Part shown: positions 28,636 to 64,000 of the stretch, in pieces
Numbering within the stretch: the stretch's first letter is position 1
Layout: every line of letters begins with the position of its first letter
Assembly: GCA_963693365.1 (NCBI GenBank)
Contig: CAVNZM010000015.1
Location: 5,146,001-5,210,000, forward strand
DNA length: 64,000 bases
From: Amoebidium appalachense
Lineage: Eukaryota; Ichthyosporea
Direction of reading: 5' to 3'
The notes under the pieces: model-generated
Told to the model about the DNA's origin: nothing
Databases searched by the model: none
Seen by the model: only the letters and a program-made list of their open reading frames with translations
Made by a program: the position numbers and the translations under genes

Positions 28636-29726
28636 GTTTCTCCTTCTATTTTCCTGATGCTACCCCCCCCCCCCCCCCCCCCCCAAATACACACACACTC
28701 ACAAATATGCAGGAAAAGAAGGGAACCGGTCCAAGGTATTCTCTAGCTTACACAACTATTTAATCCACTCACCAGCTGGAGGTGCAACCATGCATTTGCT
28801 AAGGCTGACTTTGCCATCGCTGACGCGGTTCATGTACCCCTTGTTGCAAGTGCAGATGGTGACGTTGTTCTTGACGCTCAGCTTGCCAACCCCACCGCAT
28901 GGCGCGCAGCGAGTGAGGTCACGCCTGTAGTCGGAAAAGCCGCTGAAGACGGGGGACTGGTAGCCGTCGTCGCAGTGGCAGTGGTCACCGTGGATGTAAC
29001 CTTTCCCGTTGCAGTCGTCTACAATGCCATAATATTAAAGTTAGGAAATCACGACCGCCGGCCGGGATTAGTACACGTCACGGGCATGCAATTATTACAA
29101 CTGTATAGTTTCGTGTGAGACAAATGTACGTGCGGGCGGATCTGTGTACAAATAAAAGCTAGGCTACTGCACAAACTAAAAAAACCGAAGCAAGCCTGCC
29201 AGGGACCGGGTACAGTGGACCGGGCATGCATGTTGGCCACCATGCAAAACGACGCAGCCATGCATCTGCATGCATGCCGTCAAGCAACTCATGATGATGT
29301 CTGTTGTATGCAAGGAGAGGGGTTTGCTAGTTAGACTCAGCTGCTAGGCCTAGCCAGGATATAATTGAAGCAACACTTACTCTTGTAGTCGATGCATCCG
29401 AAGCACTTGCAGAAGCTGTCGCCCGAGCCACATCGCCCACTGGCCGAGCAGCAGGGCTTGGTGAAATTGGCGTTGCACAGAGCACCCTCGGGGCTGCCTG
29501 GGGCGGGGAAGAGGGGCCCACACCGCCCATCTTTGCGGTAAGGAGAGAGGGCTGGCTCCTTCTTATCTTCGCTGCCGTGGGCGTGGCCTGCATGTGCGCC
29601 GCCAGCAGGTGCAGGTGCCTGTGTCCCCTGTGCTTGTTGTGCTGTGGCGATTCGCGCAAGGGCAAGGCAAAAGAAGAGGGCCGCGAGGAGGAGACCCATG
29701 TGGGCCTGGACAAAGCTGCGACGCAT
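27454..29726 (-). CDS. secreted cysteine-rich chitin-binding/EGF-like protein, 4 exons
   Basis: Exons 29381-29726, 28773-29018, 28145-28366 and 27454-27521 join in phase with good donors (A|GTAAGT, G|GTGAGT, G|GTATGT) and give 293 residues. Residues 1 to about 30 are a signal peptide (basic start, LLLAALFFCLALA core, cut near ATAQQ). A histidine/glycine/alanine linker follows. Then comes a hevein-like chitin-binding module (RCGPLFPAPGS, CCSASGRCGSGDSFC), an EGF-like pair (CNGKGYIHGDHCHCDDGY, then CTCNKGYMN), and a second hevein-like module (FRCGEAF, ARFCCSPKGWCGNSKYHC). The likely role is binding chitin-type cell-wall or matrix glycans outside the cell. No catalytic domain is visible. Family assignment of the modules rests on cysteine spacing and the CCS..G.CG motif. 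The overall architecture I do not recognise. Confidence 0.82.
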
Positions 29727-29783
29727 GATGATGTGCAGGAAGCGCGTCTGAGTGAGAGTGGAAATGAGATGGCAAATTGGGGG

Positions 29784-29791
29784 CTTTTATA
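29784..29791 (-). promoter_or_regulatory. TATA box of the chitin-binding protein gene
   Basis: TATAAAAG on the minus strand lies 58 bases upstream of the ATG at 29726. That leaves room for transcription to start about 30 bases downstream of the box and a short 5' untranslated region. It is the only clear core promoter motif I found near a start codon in the window. Confidence 0.65.
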
Positions 29792-30596
29792 CCCTTCGAA
29801 GGCGGATTCCGGCCGGGACCGTGCGCCCTGGCACATGTCAGCATGTTCTGGCAGCCGGCGCCGCGCACATGTGCACATGCTACTGGGTGCGGACGTGATT
29901 CCTGGCTGGGGCAAGCGAGATAGGCTAGTGCCTGAGGAATCCCACTGTTTTTTTTTTTTTTTTGAAACTTGGAATTTTATACTTTGGGTTGTAGCATTAT
30001 ACTTCACATGTAGGTACAGAAGTAGACTAATTCGTTACGCTGTCAGCTATTTTTATGGTCGTTTTGAATTTGATGTTGGCGCGAAAATTCGGCCAATCAA
30101 AGACATGTCTGCTTCTGATTGGCTATGTGCGATCATTGCATCACCCTGCCAATAGGAGCGAAGTCCCCGACGGATTGTGCATTGCCGTGAACCAGGCGTG
30201 ATCACGGTGATCGTCTCGACGTTCGAAATAACTACACACAATCCTACCGGATATGTATTGGTTATTTTTTGCAACAAATAGGATATATATTTAAGGGTGC
30301 TGCCTTGCTTCCAATACAAATCTTCTTCCATGCATGTCCCGGCGCCTCGAATCCTCAGGATCAAATAAATGTGATCAACGTCACAATCACCGTACCGTAG
30401 GCTATCATGTAGTGGCATTCCCACTATGAGGATTTGTATTTGAAGCAGCGCAGCACCTTTAAAAGCAAATGTTGCACCTAAAAGAAATATATCCTCGCAC
30501 CTGAACGACAGATAATGATTATACAATTTCTTTTCACATGCTGCAGGCCTCCTTGAGCGACCAAATGCAATATTAATTAGTGTGCACGTGTGCTTG

Positions 30597-31275
<679 letters not shown>

Positions 31276-31449
31276 AGGGGGGGTTGTCACAGGAATATTC
31301 CGGACTGGGATTTTTCCGGACTCGGACCAAGTCCCTGATTTAGGAAATTTCCGGACTCCCCCTCCGGATCCCCCCCTCCCCCTAAGTTTTTTTTTTTTTT
31401 TTTTTTTTTTGGTGAATCCGTTCCCAGGGAACACGTCCCCCCCCCCCTT

Positions 31450-31482
<33 letters not shown>

Positions 31483-31500
31483 TTTTGTACTGCGCACTGT

Positions 31501-31870
31501 GCTGGAAGTTCAAGGCTATGGTGGCTTGGGTGACGGAGTGGCTGTATCCATACCTTTTGAGATGTTGTCTAATGATATGTCGTTCCAGTCGGAACCTTTC
31601 CCACTCCCTGGTCGGAGTGAACACGAACGGCTCATGCTGAGGTTCGACGATGATGGACGAGGGAAACTAGTTGTGTTGACTGAACGGGCAAATGGGCACA
31701 CCGTGGCACCGTTTTCGGCGATACTGTGTGACTTCAACCCGTTCGGTCAACCGTGCCCGGCAAAAGTGGCGATAAAGATTCGTGCAAGTTTTGACGAGGT
31801 TGTACATAGCCAAGGGGGTGCCTATGTTTGCAACAAGGAGTCGACTGGCCTCACGGCACTTCATTGTTGA
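31501..31870 (+). CDS. orphan reading frame, possible terminal exon
   Basis: An open frame of about 123 codons ends at TGA (31868-31870). It follows a T-rich stretch that could serve as a polypyrimidine tract, with AG at 31513-31514 a possible acceptor. The composition is balanced and protein-like (for example RFDDDGRGKLVVLTERANG and AILCDFNPFGQPC), unlike the repeat-derived frames elsewhere. There is no upstream ATG in a sensible context and I recognise no family. It could be a last exon, a gene remnant or part of a mobile element. Confidence 0.35.
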
Positions 31871-32796
31871 GAAAAGACTTTGGTTCTGGTACAGCAAGTA
31901 AGCGTATACGTAGGGCCAAGCTAAAGGGTGTTGAATAGAGAGCATGAGATTCTGAAGAAGTTATAGCTGAATAGCACAAGAGGCAGGTGCGGGCCAGATA
32001 TATCCCACGTGTTTCGGCTCCGCCATACCTCTGGGTTATAACTGATACTAATGAATTTGAGTGTAGTCTTTCCGATACACAAGGGGTAGTGTGAAGGCTG
32101 TATAAAGGCTACCATGCACTAAAGCGCTAGACAAGTATGGAAGTTGTCACGATTATCTCAGGTGCACGTGCTTAAATGGTGATTGCTCATGTAGCCTAAG
32201 AAAATCAAGTTGGGGCAACAAGCAGATAGTAACCGTTGTGGGTAATAACTGTTGTTATGTTGCACGGGTGGGTGTATGTACAGTACAATACATGTAGATG
32301 GCACGTTACCAAGTTTCATTCGAAGGGATGAGATATGAAATATTGACACGAACTAACGCTAGATGGTGCACATGCCAATTGGGATGCCAGCATGTATATA
32401 TGCTATGTGTTGAGCCAGGACAACCTGAAAAAAGGGGATATATATTATGATCATGATAGCCTGTACGCGAACGAAAATCTTATATGATACACTAAATGTG
32501 CGATTTGGTGCTCGAATTCAAGCACCACAAACATCAGGATGCTGCACGTGTAAGACCAATGCTCCTGATCATCCCTAATTTTACTCTGACTGCCCTCGTG
32601 CAAATTACAATATTAAACTTTTAAAGTACACTATTGTTGCTTACCCAGCCGCACGTGAACATGCACTGCACCGAACAAAGACAAGAAACCACAGGCCTGC
32701 AGTGCTGGGCGGCTGGCTCACTCAAGCTTGTGCCTACATGTTTCAATACGTGTGAAATGGGACGAGAAATTTCTAATTCGTCATGGCTTTGAGGCT

Positions 32797-32831
<35 letters not shown>

Positions 32832-33102
32832 GGTGTGTGTTGGTGGCCATGGTGGTTCGTGCGGTGGGTATACCGTGCCGCTGTTTTTGGATGTGCGATT
32901 TGTGTTTTTGTGTCTAGCCTTTTCATTTTTTTTATTTTTTTTATTTTTTTTCCCCCTTTATGTGGATGGTGGTGTGTGTGTGTGCGTGTGCGTGTGTGTG
33001 TGTACGTGTGTGTGTGTGTGTGGGGTGGGGTGGGGGGGAAGGGAGCGCATGGGGCAAATGTGTGACCGCACCACACCGTGAGGAGACAGGACCCGTTTTC
33101 AC

Positions 33103-33140
<38 letters not shown>

Positions 33141-34638
33141 TTGATGTTTGTGTGTACGCTGTACATGTGTGACGCGCGCGCGATGTGTGTGTAAGAGAGA
33201 GGTGTGTTGTAGTGCAGTTGCTATCGGATCATGGGTAAGGGAGATAGGTAAGAACTAAGAAGCATTCATTGAGCATGCGCACATGCCTCCACACCAACCA
33301 CAACTGATATTATATAGGACTCCTCTTAAGCTAGCAGGCAGGCACAGACACAGGATACTATATATGGTAACCGTTTTAGCAGCCATGTAACTTGAAGTCT
33401 CATTTATTTGTACTTAGGCATTTACAGTACATCATGCGGCCTCAGCGGCAAAAAAATGTATACATGACCACCTATGCCAAAAAATAATGCATGTGTGTGT
33501 CACCATGCGCAGACGACGGATAAATAAGAAAGGATGTTCAGCCAAGAAATGATACCCCGCGGTGCAAATTGCTGAACTAAAGCTACTAGGTACATACACT
33601 GTGACAACTACAGTTACACATGCATTTACATGGAATAATTCATTAAAATTTTATACTCAAGCTATTGATTCATGATACCTGTTTGCATGATACGATGCAT
33701 GTCCTAGACTATACAAATAAACCTTAAAGCCCTCAGGCTAGAAAGTTGAAACAGGGGGAGGGAGAGACTGGCGTACTTACAGTCTCCTAGCGGTGTCTTT
33801 TCGCTTGTCATTCATGTATTATACTACTTAAATAAATACAGTCCAAACGTGCCTAATACTAAAGATCACCATGATGATCGAGAACACCTATCCCTGCATA
33901 AATTGCGAGCCGGTGAAAATACCGACAGCATTTAAGCCAGCTCAGAAAGCTAATGCAATGAACAAAGCAAAAATGGCATAAAAGGAACTTTGGCATTCGT
34001 AGATGTGTTGAAGCCCCTAGCATACAGTAAAAGTAAAGACGCGGGATTACTTGTGGCACATGAAAATATATCCCTAATACAAGATACAAAAAAAAATTCA
34101 ACTATGTACCAGTGCTGTGTGACCACGACAAGTGGTTTATACTGACATGGTTGCCTTGATTTAGTTCTCGCTACTCATTGGGCCACATCAGCTTTTGAAA
34201 AATTCAGCCAATCAGACAACAGGTGGTTCCATACCGAGCAATATAATTGGTGAACATGTCGCCGTTAACGTTAAGTCTACTTGCTTCTTACTCAACCTTT
34301 AAAAGTCAGGCCCTTAGAGTGAGGTGTCAACATAAGGCCGCAAGCTGTTGCTATCCAAAGCACCCCATCACGTTTAAGGCTTACCCTCCCGTCCTAGGTG
34401 GTCCGACTCATCCGACTGCCTCAGAGTGACCATGGGCACACACAATCTGCTGCTGCTCTGAGACTCCGAGACAACACTTCTAGGCCTGTAGATGGACTAG
34501 GTCAGCTATGTAGTATGAACAGTGTCAAGTCAAAACGAAATACAAAGGGTTGTCTAGGTGTGAGTTGCAAAACTTTAGGAACTCAAATATAGGACTGCCT
34601 TATGTGGAAATTTAGTGGGGGAAGGGGGGGGGAGGGGG

Positions 34639-34689
<51 letters not shown>

Positions 34690-34779
34690 AAGTACGCATA
34701 CACGATGAGAAGCATGGTGCAGGACACATACAAACGCAAACATTCACGTATGCAACATCAGGAATGTGCACAGTATGCG

Positions 34780-58959
<24,180 letters not shown>

Positions 58960-59651
58960 GGTGATGGGTGGGCCTTAACTCCTCTGGCTTGGCGGATGTA
59001 CACTGGCCAAGCCTTAGAAACACTTGTAATGCTGTGTGCATCTCAAAAACATGCTTATACTACACAGGCTTGTACGGGTGATGAATTGAATGTTGATGAA
59101 GGGGTCGACTGCAGGGTCACTTGTTTAACTTTCAGACCTAGGCTAGACTATTGTTAGGCTAATGTTAGCTGATAGAACTATCCGCATTTACTCGTCTCGG
59201 CGAAAAATACACGTAACAAGTTGCTTGTGTTATGGTCGTGTGATGACGTGTCGTTATGTTGGCGCAATGCAGAGGTATCCCAATCGGCACTGGCGTGTTT
59301 TTTGCTCCGTGCTAAAACATCTAATCAACGCATATTATGTCTAACGTGCAAACATGGCACACCAAGGCCCCACACAGAACACCAAGCGATATGCCACGCG
59401 CCAGCTTGAAGGAAGGCGCGGGATGGCACAAACGTTAACCACGGCCCTCTTTTTTTCAGAAGGGCGTGCACAAACTTTTCTGTGCGGCGAGTTGTCTGCA
59501 CCGACGAAGCGGCTCAGGATCGGAATTGTGCGAAAAGAGCCGCCCATTGGTCCACAGGCCATGGCCAATCGAAACATGATAACCCACACCCACCAAAAAA
59601 AAAACAAAAAAAAAACAATCAAATGTGTGTGTGTGTGGGGGGGGGGGGGGT

Positions 59652-59704
<53 letters not shown>

Positions 59705-60571
59705 GAAAGAAAGAAAGAAAGAAAAAAGAAACGCTTCCGCGATGACAGCATACAACTGTATATATGTCTACACCCTTCCTGCACACAAATTGACACACAT
59801 GTCTGGTGACACCACATTGTAAGCCTCATCTATATATATAGCTTGCAATTGTGTCACCACACCCTAGCTATAGCCTACTAGTAGCTAGACGTGTGCTTTT
59901 TTTTCCTGCATATCCACACGCGTTTGCATATGTCTGCATGTGCACATGTGTGCGTATGCCGCAATCACACCGGTGTGCACGTGTGTGCAACAGTGCACAC
60001 ATGTATATATGCGCGTGTGTATGTGCATACGTGCGTGCGGTAGTACGTGTTTGCGCGCGCGTGTGGGTGCGTGTATGTAGTACGTACTGTGCGCCGGTCC
60101 AGCCCGGTCCGCAGTTTTACCACCATCAACATGACCATCAGGACCCATAATCTCCGTGTCTCTTTACAAGAACAGTCAAGCAGACTCTCTCATATCTGAC
60201 TTTCACCCATATCCCGTAATACTATATAGAAATTTGCCATTATTTGGCAAAATTCGCAGGCCCCTTCCAAGCGTATGGCGTACGAATGCGAACTTCAAGA
60301 GGTGGCCGGCATGGTGCGCGGATCCTGGCAAAGGCGTTGTGGACAGTATTTTGACGTGTGTTCATTTACTTTTTTGTTTTTTGTCAGCACATTTACGTAT
60401 ATACAGTTAAAACATAGTAACGAATGCATTATTTTGATCAATATTAGTTCATATTGTTTTATGTCGGCACCTCTCTTTAGATTCATGAGATAACAATAGT
60501 AGGGCCCTGGGGGCCAAATTAAAAACGTCGTCGCAACACTGTCAAAAGCGCGTGCGCAGTGCAACACCACA
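58960..60571. other. interval between head-to-head receptor copies
   Basis: It separates the start regions of the receptor and its inverted partial copy. It contains a G run of about 70 bases (59637-59703), the longest in this part of the window, followed by GAAA repeats. A frame at 59354-59650 encodes an uncertain peptide that includes KRLRIGIVRKEPPIGP, loosely like the first strand of a ligand-binding domain. It runs into a (GT)n and G tract, so I do not call it a gene. Confidence 0.45.
59637..59703. repeat. 67-base G run with one interruption
   Basis: The run is broken by a single T near 59651 and followed by a GAAA repeat. It lies between the head-to-head receptor copies. Confidence 0.88.
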
Positions 60572-60912
60572 ACGCCCCCACAACTCTTAATTTTTCTGTT
60601 CCATTTTCTTTTTTACATTCATGCAATCCAAGCATGCGCAGTAGACACACTCTCTGAAACAATACGGGTTCAACTTGGTGTCATGCTGCCTCTGAGTGGT
60701 GGGTTTGCTGAACCCGGAGGTATTCCCACTCTTGCTGGGTTAAATTCTGGATTTGAGCAAGCGGCGACTTATTTAGAAGAGGTTGATTTGAAAACACAAC
60801 TATTGGTTATGGATGATAGGAGTGACAGGGTGACGGCTTTGTTTGAGTCTTTAAGCCTTGGCACAGAGTGTACAGAGAACGGAACGGCGATCGTTCTTGT
60901 GCCGTGGAACAG
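60572..60912 (+). pseudogene. head-to-head partial duplicate of the receptor first exon, start codon lost
   Basis: The open reading aligns residue by residue with exon 1 of the minus-strand receptor: FLFHFLFYIHAI, then SETIRVQLGVMLPLSGG, GGIPTLAGLNSGFEQAA, MDDRSDR and ENGTAIVLVPWN, and it ends at the same AG|GTGTGTG donor and phase. The codon matching the receptor's ATG is ACG (60572-60574), and going upstream the frame meets TAG at 60500 without an ATG. A possible second exon at about 61497 reaches a stop within 20 codons. It is either a decayed duplicate or a gene whose start lies in an unseen upstream exon. Confidence 0.72.
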
Positions 60913-61195
60913 GTGTGTGTGTGTGCGTGTCTGTGCGTGTCTGCGTGTGTGTGTGTGTGTGTACTGTCACGTGTATGCCAGTGACCGTGTGTGTCTATGT
61001 GTGTATGCGTGTGTATGTGTGTGTGTGACACTGTATACGTACGGTGTGTGTGTATGTGTGTGTGTGTGTGTAGTGCGTGCGTGTGTGTGTGTGTGTGTAG
61101 TGTGTGTGTGTGTGTGCGTGTGTGCGTGTGTGTGTGTGTTGTGTGACACTGTGCGTGTGTGTGTGTGTTGGCATGTGTGTCACTGTGTGCGCGTG

Positions 61196-61294
<99 letters not shown>

Positions 61295-64000
61295 GAAAAG
61301 CGTATTTGACTGTCTGTGTGTGAAAATGTGTATGTGGCTGTACATGTGTGTGTGTGAAAATGTGCATGTGACTGTGTGTGTGAAAACGTGCATGTGACTG
61401 ACAGTGTGTGTGTGAAAAATTAATGTGTATGTGGATGTGTGTTTGAAAATGTGTATGTGTATGTGTTTGTGTGCACGTGTGTGACTGTGATGCAGGTTCA
61501 ATGATCGAGGTCACCGGCACGGAGACGACCAAGTTTGTGCTCTAATGTGAACCTGAAGTTGGTAGGAACTAGCCAAATAAAATTTGCACAAGATTAGAAA
61601 ATACACTTGTCCTTCGTCGTATGCAAAAAAAAAATTGAACTTTACTCTAATAACGATATCTTGTATATGGTGTAACTACAAGGGGTGTTTGCCGGCTTGA
61701 CGACATCGAAATGCTGTAAATGCAATCTTCTGATTTGACCATTGTGAAAATGGCTCAAAATGGCAAAACACGATTGGCCGGCTCAGTCGACATTCGATGG
61801 CAACTCCAAGAATCTCTGAAAATCTCGAAAGTCACTTCAGAAACAGATATAAAAGTATACGTATTAGTGATATTTTCCTCTAACCATCTTAGTGAAGTTT
61901 GTAGGTAAGAATATACCTGTCGGTATATGCAATTTATTCGAGCCTTTTCTATCGATTTTGAGCTGCAATAGAGTTGTTTAGGTCCCAACGTTACCGGGAC
62001 CCGGGATATTGTGTCAGTAGTGTTACTGTAACATGTACACTGTCTTTTGGGACTTGGTCTGTATGGATGTCCACACGCACGCGTATTCATCTTGTGCAAT
62101 ACTCTGGTTCCAGTAATGAGGTATGGACGTCACAGAGCCGCTCATGAATGCTCTGGCATGCTTGTGTGTCGACACTGAGGGAGGACAGATAATGGCTACG
62201 GTAACCAGGTTTTTTTCTATGCAGTTTGTGTTAGTAATACGGTCGGTCACCTCCCCCCTCCCCCTCCCCCTTCCCCTCCCGCTCCCCCTATGCCCCCCCC
62301 CCCCCCCCCCCCCCCCCCTCACCCCACCCCCCCCACCCCTCACTCCCCCTTCTCACCGCGGGGGTCTGACTGCACCCCGGGCCGGGCTGCGCACTCTCAG
62401 TGGCTTGGAGCCTTTCCTCAGGGCCCACAGGCCGTGCTCCCCAATATCCCCATCCCCCCCCCACCCCCTCCCCCCTCCCTCCCAACCCACCCACCCACCC
62501 ATGGCCACCACCACCACCACCACCAACGTACAGTTATTTCTTCCCTTCGTTCATATTTAGTGACCAGTGCATCAGATTTTGACAAGCGCTTGTCATGGCA
62601 ACACATTAGTGTGTGTGTGTCCGCAGCTTCAGTGAGCCTTGTGTGTCAGTGTGTGTATGTGTCAGTACGGTGGGCATGTTTGAGTGTGTGTCGATGCTTC
62701 AAGAATATTCATCAGATAGTAGAGATTTGTAAGAAAAAATACTGTAGGATTATTGGGGGGGAGGGGAGGAGGGGGGTGTAGGGGAGGGAAGGGGGGGGGA
62801 GAGGGTAAACATTGCTCCACATGTGCAAGTTGTGTGGACGCAAGCAAACATTGTGCGCAAGTAAATGCTATTGGAATTAATTAATGTGTGTATCAGAGGG
62901 TGTGTTTGTACCTCTGTCAGTGTGTGTGCGTGCATGCGCTCGTGTGTGTATGTGTGTGTGGTTTTGTGCGCATATATGCACACGCGTGTGCGTTGGTGGG
63001 CCTGTGTTGGACCTGGCGTGGACCGAGGGGGAGGGGGGGGCGGGGGGGGGGCGCCCAAGGAAAAAGGTTGGTTGATCAGTAGTAGTTTTCCATGACAGGA
63101 ACATTGGTCTTAATGCTTATCATGGTTGGGAACCTGTGTAAGTTGCCAGCTTTTGAAATATAATTTTAAAAATGAATGCATAAAGGTGGGAAAGAACTCA
63201 GCTGGCAGCTAAAACTACTTCGGAAAAGCAGGCAAAAAGCAGGAATTTTAAGCATTCGTAGCTTTTCTACTGGTGTCGATGATATAAAAGTTTAAAGATT
63301 CTTTGTTCCCATCAGCACATGTTGATGGGAAGTGAGAAGTCTGCCTATGATTTCAATAAACATGGGTTACCCTTGACCTATACCAAAATCTATACTAGAT
63401 CGGCCCCTTCTTGTACAACCCAACACCTGTAAACAGTTGGACTAGTTAGGATAAGGCGGAGTACAACTGAATCAAAATAAAGACAGAGAACGGTTAGAAA
63501 GGCACACGCGGCCAGGTGGACTTTAATATGGACTTCGTTCTGACTGTTTCAGTCTGACTTCACTGATCCCCCGTACTGGGACGGCTTTCTTATTATAGCC
63601 CCCAGATTTCGGATCAACGCCCAGGATTGGTTCATCCGCGGCCAGCGTGGGTGGCAACACGCCATTCGTGATTCTGGTGCGGTCCGAGCCAGTCAGACCT
63701 TCGTCCTATTTATGCGAACATCTTATTGGTTCACTTCGTTTATGTGGTATGCAGCGGTAGAACCATATATGGTTCACTTCTTAGGTAAGATTGGTTCCTA
63801 TTGGCGCGGACATAATATTTATGTGACATTCATGACAAAGCACGAATCGTGTGCTATCAGTTCACATTCTTTAGTAAACATGTACAGCTCATGTGTACAG
63901 TTGTTTACAACACCAGGATTACCGGATTAAGTTACAAAACCACAAACATGCTCCCGAATTCAGAACCTAAAATAGTGAGAAAAATACGAACACATTCGTA
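60913..64000. other. terminal region without a recognised gene
   Basis: Starts with GT and TC arrays (about 60913-61290) that would form the intron after the duplicated exon. It then has unique AT-rich DNA at 61500-62250, C-rich DNA at 62248-62520 and AT-rich DNA to the end. A frame at 63712-63930 and another at 61720-61908 have no recognisable similarity. The segment 63500-63700 has a promoter-like TATAATAAG on the minus strand, but no partner repeat is in the window. Confidence 0.4.

Noticed and set aside
63500-63720. Long terminal repeat of a retroelement
   Set aside because: A TATA-like motif is present, but there is no second copy, primer-binding site or polyprotein in the window.

Overview
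This is nuclear DNA of a eukaryote with spliceosomal introns. There are no operons or Shine-Dalgarno sites. Four multi-exon genes and one truncated paralogue can be read by following conserved protein segments across introns whose GT/AG boundaries and codon phases agree. The gene set (SCAP with a sterol-sensing domain and WD40 repeats, ataxin-10, a GABA-B-like class C receptor, a secreted chitin-binding/EGF-like protein) suggests an opisthokont, perhaps a unicellular holozoan. The species cannot be named from the sequence alone. The DNA is extremely rich in simple repeats: dozens of (GT)n/(CA)n arrays, uninterrupted G or C runs of 15-60 bases, and large GA tracts.

Layout. 1-1928: intergenic. 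1929-14815 (-): SCAP, 14 exons, a complete phase-consistent model except for one extra base in a homopolymer. 14816-16159: shared divergent 5' region. 16160-20891 (+): ataxin-10, 3 exons, also with one extra base in a C run. 20892-27453: intergenic between convergent genes, with one copy of a dispersed repeat and a 14-bp/56-bp minisatellite. 27454-29726 (-): secreted cysteine-rich chitin-binding protein, 4 exons, with a TATA box. 29727-34779: intergenic, with the second dispersed-repeat copy and one orphan reading frame. 34780-58959 (-): GABA-B-like seven-transmembrane receptor, about 24 kb and at least 20 exons. 60572-60912 (+): head-to-head duplicate of that receptor's first exon, with its start codon changed to ACG. 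The rest, to 64000, has no recognisable gene.

The genes are not obviously in one pathway. SCAP senses membrane sterol and escorts SREBP. Ataxin-10 is a cytosolic armadillo-type protein. The receptor and the secreted protein face the outside.

The most unusual feature is intron architecture. On the coding strand many 5' splice sites are followed within about 5-20 bases by a long C run, or run straight into (GT)n, and many 3' splice sites are the end of a (CA)n array. A dispersed element of about 165 bp lies in introns of two genes, always in the same orientation relative to transcription.
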